A stretch of DNA of 64,000 nt from JBEIHI01 sp964655245 (lineage in GTDB: Bacteria > Bdellovibrionota > UBA2394), in assembly GCA_964655245.1 (NCBI GenBank), contig CAZZLQ010000003.1:1-64000 (forward strand), given 5' to 3'. Within the stretch, counting starts at the first letter, position 1. Each line of letters starts with the position of its first letter. The notes under the pieces are model-generated. The model did not search any database and was not told the DNA's origin. It saw only the letters and a list, made by a program, of their open reading frames with translations. This document shows, piece after piece, positions 9,026 through 18,008 of the stretch. A program made the position numbers and the translations under genes.

Positions 9026-9043
9026 GACTTGACGCGCCAAGTC
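9026..9043. promoter_or_regulatory. 18-bp near-palindrome upstream of ftsK
   Basis: GACTTGACGCGCCAAGTC is symmetric at eight of nine base pairs and lies about 50 bp before the ftsK ATG in the tatA-ftsK divergent gap. It could be an operator for a dimeric regulator or a hairpin in a leader. The bases TTGACG inside it could also act as a -35. No regulator is identified. Confidence 0.35.
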
Positions 9044-9091
9044 ATCGAAATTTCTCAATTAAATGAGGGATTTTCGGTAGACTGACTTTGC

Positions 9092-11593
9092 ATGCAGTCT
9101 AGCATCAAAGCGGAGCGAGGGGCGAAACCCTTAGGGGCTATTATTTTAATCGTTGTCGGTCTCTACACTCTTTTGAGTCTGGTGACTTATTCCGAAAGTG
9201 ATCCTTCATGGAACTTCTCAAGTTCTGATGTCGACAAGATTCACAATTGGGGAGGACTCGTTGGAAGCTGGTTTGCCGACTCACTTCTACAGATCTTTGG
9301 AGTCGTGGCCTATCTTCTGACCTTCGGCGCAATCTTGGCTGGAGTGCAACTACTCAGATCAAAAACGATTTTGATTTCTGAACTTGCTCGCAAAAATCAA
9401 AAGCCCCACTGGGCGATTCCAACAGCGATTGCCATCATGGCGCTTTGTCTCTCAGGCCTGCTTTCCATGATTCCCGTTGAAATCTATCACGAGCTCTCTC
9501 TTGGTGGAGTCCTGGGATTTTTGCTCGCAAAAGCTTCTGTGTGGGCTTTCAGCTCTGTGGGTGCCGTGATTATTTTGATGGGAGCTCTCTGGGCAGGGCT
9601 CTTTCTTCTAACGGATCGAATTTGGGTCGATCAAATTCTCAAACTCCCCATGGGTGAGTGGATGAACAGCCTCAAGGCAAGCATCGCAGAGTGGAGAGGC
9701 GAAACCCTCGACGCTCTCAAGTCCATCAAGTCTCTCAAAAAAGCAGGACCACAGGTTCATCAGATCAAAGTGGATGCAGCAAAGTCCGTCGCACCTGCAC
9801 CCAAATCTTCTGAGGGCGCACCTCTTCAGAAAAAACTCGAGGATCTTTTTAAAAAGCGATCAGAGGAGAGGCCTGCTCATTCGGTTGATTCCAAGACAGG
9901 TGAAGTTTTAGAGACCAAGAGCCTGCGTGAAGAGCCTGTTGAGTTTGAAGCCAAGGCTCCTTCGCGAAATGAGCCCAAGGTTGTTGTGCCTCGTGAAGTT
10001 CCACACAAAAAACGAGCGACCGAGAAGCGAGAGATTGGAAAGTTTGAACTGCCATCGTTGCAGCTTTTGGATCTACCTCAAGAAACCGGATTTGAAATCT
10101 CCAAGGAAGAGCTCATTGCCAACTCACGAGCGCTCGAACAAAAGCTTTTGGACTTCGGAGTTCAAGGTCATGTGTCAAACATTCGACCGGGTCCAATCAT
10201 TACGCTCTATGAGTTTGAGCCGGCGGCCGGGGTCAAAGTGAAGAACATCCTGAATCTCACCGATGATTTGAAGTTGGCCATGAAGTCGACCTCGATTCGT
10301 ATCTTGGCTCCGATTCCTGGAAAAGCCGCTGTTGGAATTGAGATTCCCAATCCGCGTCGACAGCCTGTTTACTTACGAGAGATTCTCCAGTCGGCATTGT
10401 TTCAAAACTCTCAAAGCCCTCTCATCATGGGGATGGGAAAGAGTACATCGGGTGAGCCCTATGTGGCTGATCTTGCCAAGATGCCTCACCTTCTCATTGC
10501 GGGAGCCACGGGGTCTGGAAAGTCCGTCGGGCTCAATGCCATGATTGTAAGCATGCTTTTTAAAACAGCACCTGAGGATCTCAAGTTCATCATGATTGAT
10601 CCCAAGATGCTTGAACTTTCGGTCTATGACGGAATTCCCCACCTGCTGTTGCCTGTGGTGACGGATCCCAAAAAGGCTGCTCGTGCTCTGGCCTGGGCCG
10701 TCAAAGAGATGGAGCGTCGATACAAACTCATCTCAAGTTTGGGCGCTCGAAATCTCAAGTCCTACAATGACAAAGTTGAAAAGCTTTCAGCCGAGGAACT
10801 TCGACAAGAACTGCAACGAGCCGCTGAATCCGAAGCAACCACATCCGCGATCTTCCAAGATGCCGAGGAAGAAGCACAGAAGGCATTACAAGATGCCGCT
10901 CTTCAGGAGGCTGGCCTTGATCACTATGTGAAGCTACCCAACATCGTCGTTGTTATTGATGAGTTGGCAGACTTGATCATGGTTGCTGCACGTGAAGTGG
11001 AAGAAAGCATCGCACGACTCGCTCAAATGGCTCGTGCCGCAGGCATTCATTTGATGATTGCGACTCAACGACCGTCTGTCGATGTCATCACGGGAGTAAT
11101 CAAAGCAAATCTTCCGACACGCTGTGCGTTCCAAGTCGCTTCCAAAGTGGATTCTCGAACGATCATTGACTCGATCGGAGCTGAGAACTTGATTGGCGAG
11201 GGAGATATGCTCTTCCTTCCTCCAGGAACCAGTCGATTGGAGAGATTACATGGTCCCTTTATCTCCGAGGATGAAATCGCTCGAGTCGTCCGCCATCTCA
11301 AGAGTCAGGCGGCTGCTGACTATAGCACTGACATCAATCTCGAAGATCCCGAAGCTCGGGACTTGGATGACGGAATGGACGGAGACATCGACGATGAGCT
11401 TTATGATCAGGCTCTTTCCGTGGTCTTTGAAACCAAAGCACCATCAGCCAGCATGCTTCAGAGACGGCTTCGTATTGGATACAATCGAGCCGCTCGTTTG
11501 ATTGAGAGAATGGAGCGAGAAGGAATTGTTTCAGCTCCTCAGGCTGGCGGTAAAGGTCGAGAGCTCCTGGTTACGCCAAGCTACGAATCCTAA
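9092..11593 (+). CDS. ftsK: DNA translocase FtsK
   Basis: Septal DNA pump that moves chromosome termini during division. The N-terminal ~190 residues hold four to five membrane segments (for example AIILIVVGLYTLLSLV and VVAYLLTFGAILAGVQLL). A charged linker of about 130 residues follows, then the alpha/beta/gamma motor: LIAGATGSGKSVGLNAMI (Walker A near 471-478), VVIDELADLIMV (Walker B), and a C-terminal winged-helix gamma domain (ASMLQRRLRIGYNRAARLIERME). Length is 833 aa; the linker is short compared with E. coli. No clear ribosome site precedes the ATG. The stop overlaps the convergent 11590-12498 gene by four bases. Confidence 0.95.
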   Translation: MQSSIKAERGAKPLGAIILIVVGLYTLLSLVTYSESDPSWNFSSSDVDKIHNWGGLVGSWFADSLLQIFGVVAYLLTFGAILAGVQLLRSKTILISELARKNQKPHWAIPTAIAIMALCLSGLLSMIPVEIYHELSLGGVLGFLLAKASVWAFSSVGAVIILMGALWAGLFLLTDRIWVDQILKLPMGEWMNSLKASIAEWRGETLDALKSIKSLKKAGPQVHQIKVDAAKSVAPAPKSSEGAPLQKKLEDLFKKRSEERPAHSVDSKTGEVLETKSLREEPVEFEAKAPSRNEPKVVVPREVPHKKRATEKREIGKFELPSLQLLDLPQETGFEISKEELIANSRALEQKLLDFGVQGHVSNIRPGPIITLYEFEPAAGVKVKNILNLTDDLKLAMKSTSIRILAPIPGKAAVGIEIPNPRRQPVYLREILQSALFQNSQSPLIMGMGKSTSGEPYVADLAKMPHLLIAGATGSGKSVGLNAMIVSMLFKTAPEDLKFIMIDPKMLELSVYDGIPHLLLPVVTDPKKAARALAWAVKEMERRYKLISSLGARNLKSYNDKVEKLSAEELRQELQRAAESEATTSAIFQDAEEEAQKALQDAALQEAGLDHYVKLPNIVVVIDELADLIMVAAREVEESIARLAQMARAAGIHLMIATQRPSVDVITGVIKANLPTRCAFQVASKVDSRTIIDSIGAENLIGEGDMLFLPPGTSRLERLHGPFISEDEIARVVRHLKSQAAADYSTDINLEDPEARDLDDGMDGDIDDELYDQALSVVFETKAPSASMLQRRLRIGYNRAARLIERMEREGIVSAPQAGGKGRELLVTPSYES

Positions 11594-12498
11594 AGATGGA
11601 ATCGGATACCAAGTGCCACGATGAGTTGGGTTGGCCATCCGCCATTGGTGAAGTACTGACTCCAATTGCTTTGAGCGTTATATCCAAAGACAAAACTTTC
11701 GAACTCTGTGGCTAGAGTGAGCGCGAACTTAGGATACGCGTAGAAAAAAGTATCCGCGCCATATCTCACAACGAATCGACCTTCGTTGAATTTGGCGTTA
11801 CTCGCTCGTCCGGCCCAGCCCATGGCTGCCATCGGAGCAATCTCGATTCGAATCGACTCTTCTGTTGTAAGTCGAAAGTACTGCTTATAAGTCGCCATGA
11901 ATCCTAGAATTTGATCGTCTCCATTACGATAGGCCAACAGAGCTCCAAACTCCTTGTCGGCTCGCCATCGGTAGTCCCCAATGAAATCAAACGAGGCTTG
12001 ATTGTTGCGTCGATTGACATTGAAAGCACCTCCCCCCGAAAAACCCAGAGAGATAGTTCCGACGGCCGTTGTCTGACTCGAAAGTTCTGACATGACGACT
12101 TCCTGACTTTTGGGTCCTGAAGGATTAGAAATCGCTGACGGGAACTCAAAGTTTTTCTTGGGAGTTAGCTCCGGAGTGGCCTCCTCAGGTGAAGGAATCA
12201 AGGCTGGCGCAGGCGTTGGAAGGCTGGGTGCCGAAGCAGGAGCTGGCTCTTCGGCTGGCTGCGCAAAAGGATCCGAAAACCGAGGCCGACTGGGAGAGCT
12301 TGAGGGTGCTGGTGACTGTGGTGCAGGCGATGGGCGCTGCTCAGTCGGTGGATTCGCGGAAGGCTCAAGAGGCTGAAGCTCCTCAACGGGTTGTTCGCTC
12401 GCAAAGGGATCTGGTGGGGGCTCTAAGCTCTCGCTTTCCTGAGCCCAGAGATTTGAAAATTGAACAAAAAACAACAGACCAAAAGATAAAAATCTCAT
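11590..12498 (-). CDS. Predicted outer-membrane barrel with proline-rich N-terminal arm
   Basis: Unrecognised family, 302 aa. A signal peptide (MRFLSFGLLFFVQFSNLWA) is followed by about 110 residues rich in Pro, Ser, Glu and Ala, probably a flexible periplasmic arm. A C-terminal ~160 residues then alternate polar and hydrophobic residues as in a beta-barrel (GTISLGFSGGGAF, SFDFIGDYRW, FMATYKQYFRL) and end in a typical LIVALGIRFHL with a terminal aromatic/hydrophobic pattern. It overlaps the end of the response-regulator gene by four bases, so it probably belongs to that operon and could be its target or sensor partner (inference). Confidence 0.65.
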   Translation of the reverse strand: MRFLSFGLLFFVQFSNLWAQESESLEPPPDPFASEQPVEELQPLEPSANPPTEQRPSPAPQSPAPSSSPSRPRFSDPFAQPAEEPAPASAPSLPTPAPALIPSPEEATPELTPKKNFEFPSAISNPSGPKSQEVVMSELSSQTTAVGTISLGFSGGGAFNVNRRNNQASFDFIGDYRWRADKEFGALLAYRNGDDQILGFMATYKQYFRLTTEESIRIEIAPMAAMGWAGRASNAKFNEGRFVVRYGADTFFYAYPKFALTLATEFESFVFGYNAQSNWSQYFTNGGWPTQLIVALGIRFHL

Positions 12499-13778
12499 TC
12501 TGAGGAACCTTCTCGAAGTTGATATTGCTTCATCCTAAGCTCTAGGATTCTTCGAGTTGTTCCGAGTGTCAATGCAATCTCTGTGTTGCTCTGGTCAGGA
12601 AACTTTTCCAAAGCTCGTTGAATGAGCTCCTTTTCCAGAGATTCCTTCAAAAACTCGAGGCGGTTCCAGCCGTTCTCAATAGGAATCGTAAAAGGCAACA
12701 AGGCCTTAAGCTCTCCCAGGTCAAAGTGAATGTCCGATTCAGTAATCAGCTGAGCCTTGGCTTCGAGTGCCGCTCGCTCCAAAACCTGCTCGAGCTGTCG
12801 AACGTTGCCTGGATAGTTAAACGTCTTGAGCTTAGCCATGGCTGCTGGATGAACATCCAACTTCTTCGCCTGAAACTTAGCGGCCAATCCCTGACAAAGG
12901 TGGCCAACGAGCGCTTCAAAATCTTCCGCCCTTTCTCGCAAAGACGGAACCTTAAGAACCATGGATGTGACAGCCTGAAACAAATCTTCTCGAAAATCAC
13001 TTCGGCGCTGAAGCTCAACACCGGAACTCACCGAGCCAATCAGTCGCACCTTGCCCTCTTGAATCAAATCCCAAACCCGATCCTGAAGTCGCGTCGACAG
13101 ACTCAAGACCTCCGCTACAAACAATGTGCCCGCTTTACTCAAATTTTGAGTCACAAGGGGCGAATCCTCATCATGAGCTCGACCATCCACAGCAACAAAA
13201 GGCTTCTTTGATCTCTGAGAAGTTTCATGCATCCAACGAGCAGCTCGGCCCTTGCCAACACCTGTCTCACCCATCAAGAGGAGCGGAGTGGAAAGATCTT
13301 TGAGCTTTTCCGACTTAACCAAAAACTCCTGCATGATCCGTGAGTTACAAATCCAACCTGAGGGCATGGACCTCGATTCACCCGACGTCAGTCCCTTGGA
13401 CTGAATGGCTCTTTTCACAATCGAAAACAGATCATCATTTTCAAAAGGTTTAACCAGATACTCGAAAGCACCTTTGTGCATGGCTTCGACCGCCTGAGGG
13501 ACGCTCGAAAAAGCCGTAATCACAATTACGGGGATCTCTGGTCGCTGAGCCCGAAGTCTTTCGAGAAAACTAATTCCGGACTCTTCAGGCATACAAACAT
13601 CGGTAACGATGCAATCCACCGATCCCCACTTTTGAAGATATTCATCAGCCTCAGGAACCGAATAGGCCTTGAGCACTTGTCCCAAGGGCTTAAGTAAAAG
13701 CTCCAAAGAACGCACCATGGCCACTTCATCGTCAACGACCATGATGAGAGGAGACTTAGTTTTAGAGTCGGCTGACAT
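12495..13778 (-). CDS. NtrC-like response regulator with degenerate sigma-54 activator domain
   Basis: Receiver domain with intact acidic pocket (VVDDE), phospho-acceptor Asp (IVTDVCMPEESG), ITAF and LVKPF. The AAA+ domain has Walker A GETGVGKG. However, the GAFTGA loop that contacts sigma-54 is absent, and the Walker B region reads TLFVAEV instead of TLFLDEI, so the Asp is replaced by Ala. The Fis-like helix-turn-helix at the C-terminus is kept (SNTEIALTLGTTRRILELRMK). It therefore probably binds DNA on phosphorylation but cannot activate sigma-54 in the usual way. I chose ATG 13778 (GGAG 7 bases upstream) rather than 13790. It overlaps the end of the kinase gene and is surely its partner. 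Confidence 0.88.
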   Translation of the reverse strand: MSADSKTKSPLIMVVDDEVAMVRSLELLLKPLGQVLKAYSVPEADEYLQKWGSVDCIVTDVCMPEESGISFLERLRAQRPEIPVIVITAFSSVPQAVEAMHKGAFEYLVKPFENDDLFSIVKRAIQSKGLTSGESRSMPSGWICNSRIMQEFLVKSEKLKDLSTPLLLMGETGVGKGRAARWMHETSQRSKKPFVAVDGRAHDEDSPLVTQNLSKAGTLFVAEVLSLSTRLQDRVWDLIQEGKVRLIGSVSSGVELQRRSDFREDLFQAVTSMVLKVPSLRERAEDFEALVGHLCQGLAAKFQAKKLDVHPAAMAKLKTFNYPGNVRQLEQVLERAALEAKAQLITESDIHFDLGELKALLPFTIPIENGWNRLEFLKESLEKELIQRALEKFPDQSNTEIALTLGTTRRILELRMKQYQLREGSSE

Positions 13779-16002
13779 GATCGACTCCATTCAAAACAAA
13801 TCCCGACGAAAAAACGAGGTTAAAAGTGGCACCCTGACTACCGGGCCGACTTTCTGTTTTGATGTGCGCGTGATTTCGGTCCACAAACGACATCACTTGA
13901 GCGAGTCCTAGACCCGTGCCCGACGGCTTGGTTGTCACGAAGGGCTTAAAGATATCGACGTTCTTGGGAAGGCCAGGCCCCTTATCCGTCACCTCAATGC
14001 TAAACTGATCTCCATTCAACAAAAGCGTGACCTTTACCCAAGGGCTCCCCACTTCAAAAGCGTTCATCACAAGATTAAGCAAGGCTTGTCGGAAACTTTC
14101 CTTCTCCGTCCACAAAATCAACGCGTCAGTGTCTGCAAATCCGCGGCGCTCCATCACCAGCTCGCGATCTGGGAATCGGCTCTCACACTGATCCTTGAGA
14201 TAGTAAAGAATCTCATCCAGCAGCACTTTCTCTTTGTGCTCAACCTTACCGGATTGATCAAAGATCCCCTGCACGGTGGAGGTCACTCGCTTGACTTCGT
14301 TTTGGATGGTCTCCACAAGCTCTTCGGCCTCTTCGTCAGCCTTGAGACGATTTTTTAAAAGTCCCGAGCAGACTTTGATAATGGCGAGAGGGTTTTTAAG
14401 CTCATGGGCAAGAAGCGCCTGCATTCGCCCCACAGCGAGTAAGCCCTGCTGAAGAGCGATGAACTCTCGCAAGGCCAAAGCCTCTAGGCATCGCGAAAGC
14501 AAAATCAAAACCTCAGCCCACTCAGGAGAAGTGGCAGGGTCAAATGCGAGCTGATCGCCCCCATCAAAGTGAATCTCACCGATCGCCACATCCCCGCGCA
14601 TGAGAATGTTTCGATAAAGTCCCTCTTTGATCCGACTACTTTGCGGATACAGATGTCCGGATTCAAACGTCCAGATTTCCTCGTTCTCCGCCGTCCAAGC
14701 TCGGGTGGGGTCTTTGAAAAATCGAATCTGAAGATCCTTCATCGCTAAAAATGTTTCACAGTGCGCAAAAAATTTATTCAAAAACTCTTCAAGAGAGTGA
14801 GCCTCTTCAAAGAAGGTGTTGACCGGGGGGTACTTCACTTTGGTTTTGATCAAGGTGTGAATACTCTCTTCAATCCAATTGGAGACGGGGCGAGCCAAAG
14901 CGATCACGACGATGGAAATCGCCACCCACAGCATCCAATGATCTCGCGAGTTGCTAAACCACGACGACCAACCCAATCCCACAAGAAGTGCAAAACTCGC
15001 AGCCACCGTAATCAAGGCAATTTGATGCAGACCTCGTCGAAATGCTCGCTCAATCTCAAGCACGTTAGACTTCAAGAAAATAGCCAAGAACGCAGAGGGG
15101 AAAATCAAAGAGATGGCGAGGATCCTCTCGATGGAAATCCGTGGGCCCTCCCAAACAAATGCGACGAAGATTCCTGAGACGGCAAGAAAGCTCACAAACA
15201 AAACAACACTCAAAAGACGGGCACGTCTTCGAGCCCAGAAATCTCTTGAGGTAAAAACTGTGTTCCCAAAAATCCCCAGCGCGAGAATGAAACAAACCGC
15301 CACAAAGTACATATGGAAATCCTCGAGCGATCGAAAGCTGGAAAGAACAGCGGCAACACCGTATCCACCCCCCAGAACGAGACGACGAAGCCAAGGCTGA
15401 CCCTTCTGCTTGGGATAAGACATCGACAGATGCACGAGGGCAAAACTCAACAGCGGAACAACGAGTGAAAGCCCAATAGGCGCCCCAAAGGTCAACATGG
15501 GAAAGAGTCCCAGGAAAACTAAGCTCAGCAACATACATAAACTTGAGAAGACAACAATGGCTTCACGATTGGTTCGATTCGCCCCTCGCTGCAAAAGCAC
15601 ACCAATGGCGAAACTCAAAAAAATCAAAGATAGGGCCAGCGGAATCACAAAAAGCGTGAGAACGGATTGACGTGAGTGTCGCTTCAACTTGGTCGAAACA
15701 ATCTGCTCCGCGCCCTGACGCTCGATGGTGATTTTGACAATATCGCCAGACTTCTTACCTTTAAGAAAATCGCGAACACTTTTGAGACTTAAGGGGCGTC
15801 CCTCGACAGCAACCACTCGATCGCCGGGCTGTAAAATCTGAGGTTTATGGAACCATTCCTCGTATTGAACAACGGAAACACGACCGTTAGGCCCGGAGAA
15901 GAAATCAAATCGCGCGGACTTTTGGTTGTGAGTGAAATAATAGCTCGACCAGGCCGCCACAAGACCCCAAACAACAACGACGGCTAGAACTCTCCACCTC
16001 AT
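13762..16002 (-). CDS. Membrane histidine kinase with N-terminal PDZ domain
   Basis: 746 aa. After a first membrane helix comes a PDZ-like domain (about 35-110; LQPGDRVVAVEGRPLSL), presumably periplasmic. Several membrane helices follow to about residue 365, then a GAF-like cytoplasmic region, HisKA with phospho-acceptor His near 533 (LLAHELKNPLAII) and HATPase_c (N-box NLVMNAFE, DKGPGLP, GTGLGLAQV). The PDZ plus multi-helix input suggests sensing of envelope protein ends or membrane state (inference). Ribosome site GAGAGG before the ATG lies inside a short tandem repeat. Downstream gene is the cognate degenerate NtrC-like regulator. Confidence 0.88.
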   Translation of the reverse strand: MRWRVLAVVVVWGLVAAWSSYYFTHNQKSARFDFFSGPNGRVSVVQYEEWFHKPQILQPGDRVVAVEGRPLSLKSVRDFLKGKKSGDIVKITIERQGAEQIVSTKLKRHSRQSVLTLFVIPLALSLIFLSFAIGVLLQRGANRTNREAIVVFSSLCMLLSLVFLGLFPMLTFGAPIGLSLVVPLLSFALVHLSMSYPKQKGQPWLRRLVLGGGYGVAAVLSSFRSLEDFHMYFVAVCFILALGIFGNTVFTSRDFWARRRARLLSVVLFVSFLAVSGIFVAFVWEGPRISIERILAISLIFPSAFLAIFLKSNVLEIERAFRRGLHQIALITVAASFALLVGLGWSSWFSNSRDHWMLWVAISIVVIALARPVSNWIEESIHTLIKTKVKYPPVNTFFEEAHSLEEFLNKFFAHCETFLAMKDLQIRFFKDPTRAWTAENEEIWTFESGHLYPQSSRIKEGLYRNILMRGDVAIGEIHFDGGDQLAFDPATSPEWAEVLILLSRCLEALALREFIALQQGLLAVGRMQALLAHELKNPLAIIKVCSGLLKNRLKADEEAEELVETIQNEVKRVTSTVQGIFDQSGKVEHKEKVLLDEILYYLKDQCESRFPDRELVMERRGFADTDALILWTEKESFRQALLNLVMNAFEVGSPWVKVTLLLNGDQFSIEVTDKGPGLPKNVDIFKPFVTTKPSGTGLGLAQVMSFVDRNHAHIKTESRPGSQGATFNLVFSSGFVLNGVDHVSRL

Positions 16003-16003
16003 G

Positions 16004-16033
16004 ATGCGCCTCTCTATATAATGCGCCTCTATA
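16004..16033. repeat. Tandem direct repeat at the kinase ribosome site
   Basis: On the minus strand TATAGAGGCGCAT is followed two bases later by TATAGAGAGGCGCAT, ending one base from the kinase ATG. The repeat duplicates the GAGG ribosome-site region and fills almost the entire 26-base gap between priA and the kinase gene. Confidence 0.7.
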
Positions 16034-18008
16034 GAAAATGATAGGGATCTCGATCAAGCTTTACCTTGGCGTTGAGGGGCTTACTGTCGATGGCATCAAG
16101 AACTGAGGTTATAAGGGCTGTAGTCGGCGTTTTGGTGTCCGAGCGGCTCAAAATCTGGTAGCGATAGTAACCTTTCCAGCGACTTAAGGGGGCTGGAGTG
16201 GGACCCCGATTAAACAGCTTATAAGCAGTCCCCATGCGGTCTAGAGAGTTTTTAAGCGTTTCCGCAGATTGGCGTACCACGGACTCGGATTTGTGACTGA
16301 GGGTCCAGAGCGTGAGCTTTTTGTACGGTGGAAGCTCTGCGACCCAGCGAACAGCCAGCTCTCCTTGGGCAAACTTCTCAAAGGCATCATCCCCTTCAAG
16401 TGAAGCAAAGAGTGGGTGGTCTTTTTGGAAAGTCTGAATAATGAAGCGAGAGTCCTGACCTCGCCGCCCCACTCGCCCGCGCAACTGCTTAAGCAGCTGA
16501 AAGCTTCTCTCCATTCCTCGAAAGTCTGGAACTCCCCAACCTTGATCAGCCAGGATCACACCCAACAAAGAAAGTTTAGGAATATCGATCCCTTTGGAAA
16601 TCATTTGCGTGCCGATCAAGATATCGATTTTGCCTTGAGCAAACTTATCAATCACTTCGGCCAATTTGTTGGTCTGTGCCGTTTCATCTCGGTCAAGACG
16701 CGCTACTCGTGCGTCAGGGAATCGAGCCTTGATCTGCATTTCAACTTCTTTGGTCCCGATGCCGCCCTCAAAAAACTCTTTGTGGCCGCAAGATCGACAA
16801 GGCTGTGAGAGCTTTTGCTGAAAGCCGCACCAATGACAAATCGCAACTCCTCGATCCCGATGCACCGTCAACGTGGTACTGCAATGCTGACAGTTGGTTT
16901 CCTGTCCACAGCTTGTGCAAAGACGCTGGGAAGCTGAGCCTCGGCGATTGAGGAACAGCAAGCTTTGCTCCCCCTTGGTGAGATTCTCAATGAGGGCCTC
17001 GTGCAAAACGGGAGAGATAAAAGATTTATCCCGATCCTTAAACTGGGCCTTGAGATCCACGACTTCTTGTTTGATGTCTGGCGTTTTGAAAAAAGGTTTG
17101 AGGCGATGAATGGGAAGATTTTGAGATTTCATTCGCTCATAGGTTTCAAGGCTCGGGGTCGCAGACCCCATGACAATTGGAATGCGAAGCATCTGAGCCT
17201 TCCAAATGGCAAGGTCTCTTGCGTTGTAACAACCGCGCTCGTTTTGTTTGTAGGAATTATCGTGTTCTTCATCGACAACAATGGTCTGAAGATTTTTGTA
17301 GGGCAAAAACAATGCCGATCGCGTTCCCAAAAAGATTCCAGGCTTACCCGAGGCAGCGAGAGCAAAACACTCTTCGCGACGCGACTCTTTGAGCTGGGAG
17401 TGAAACACACTGACCTCAGCACCGAGTCGCTCTTTCATTCGCTGCTCAAACTGAGGAGTCAGAGCGATCTCAGGAACCAAAAACAAGGCCTGGCCACCGC
17501 GCTCATAAATCTTCTTGAAAACATGGAGATAGACTTCTGTCTTTCCACTCCCCGTTTCTCCCAGCAACAGATGCTGAGTGAAATCCTGCTTCGAAAGCAC
17601 ATCTTCAACGACTGCGTTTTGCTGAGGTGAGAGATCCAAAAGATTGAACTTAAAGTTTTTGGGCTCAACTTCTTTGAGCGGTTTTCCATCGGCGACACGC
17701 TTTGGAATCGAAAAATTCAAAAGCTCCCCAAGCGAAACACCGTAGTAGTCACTCGCCTTTTGATAGAACTCAAGATCCTTGGCACCAAACATCGGCGCTT
17801 GATCGAGAATCTTGGTGATACGCTTAAGACCCTTGGGTTCTGCAAAAGCAGTTCGCCAGACAACTCCCAAAACCTCTCGACGTCCAAACGGAACGCGCAC
17901 ACGAGTTCCCTGAGTGAGAGGAACGTCCGACTCGTAAGTGAACAAGCGGCGAAGCGGAGAGCGAACGGCGACTTCAACTAGGCTTCGAGACAAAGAGACC
18001 TCGATCAC
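16029..18008 (-). CDS. priA: Primosomal replication-restart helicase PriA
   Basis: 3'-to-5' helicase that reloads the replisome at stalled forks. Has an N-terminal DNA-binding region, Walker A LLLGETGSGKTEVYL, DEEH box VVDEEHDNSYKQ, motif III GSATPSLE, and the zinc-binding insert with four CxxC-type pairs (CTSCG, CQHC, CHWCG, CRSCG). Motifs V/VI are ILIGTQMISKGID and QLRGRVGRRGQ. Length 659 aa is a little shorter than E. coli PriA. It starts with GTG at 18008, overlapping the hutU stop by four bases, an unusual coupling of a catabolic gene with a replication gene. Confidence 0.95.
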   Translation of the reverse strand: MIEVSLSRSLVEVAVRSPLRRLFTYESDVPLTQGTRVRVPFGRREVLGVVWRTAFAEPKGLKRITKILDQAPMFGAKDLEFYQKASDYYGVSLGELLNFSIPKRVADGKPLKEVEPKNFKFNLLDLSPQQNAVVEDVLSKQDFTQHLLLGETGSGKTEVYLHVFKKIYERGGQALFLVPEIALTPQFEQRMKERLGAEVSVFHSQLKESRREECFALAASGKPGIFLGTRSALFLPYKNLQTIVVDEEHDNSYKQNERGCYNARDLAIWKAQMLRIPIVMGSATPSLETYERMKSQNLPIHRLKPFFKTPDIKQEVVDLKAQFKDRDKSFISPVLHEALIENLTKGEQSLLFLNRRGSASQRLCTSCGQETNCQHCSTTLTVHRDRGVAICHWCGFQQKLSQPCRSCGHKEFFEGGIGTKEVEMQIKARFPDARVARLDRDETAQTNKLAEVIDKFAQGKIDILIGTQMISKGIDIPKLSLLGVILADQGWGVPDFRGMERSFQLLKQLRGRVGRRGQDSRFIIQTFQKDHPLFASLEGDDAFEKFAQGELAVRWVAELPPYKKLTLWTLSHKSESVVRQSAETLKNSLDRMGTAYKLFNRGPTPAPLSRWKGYYRYQILSRSDTKTPTTALITSVLDAIDSKPLNAKVKLDRDPYHFL

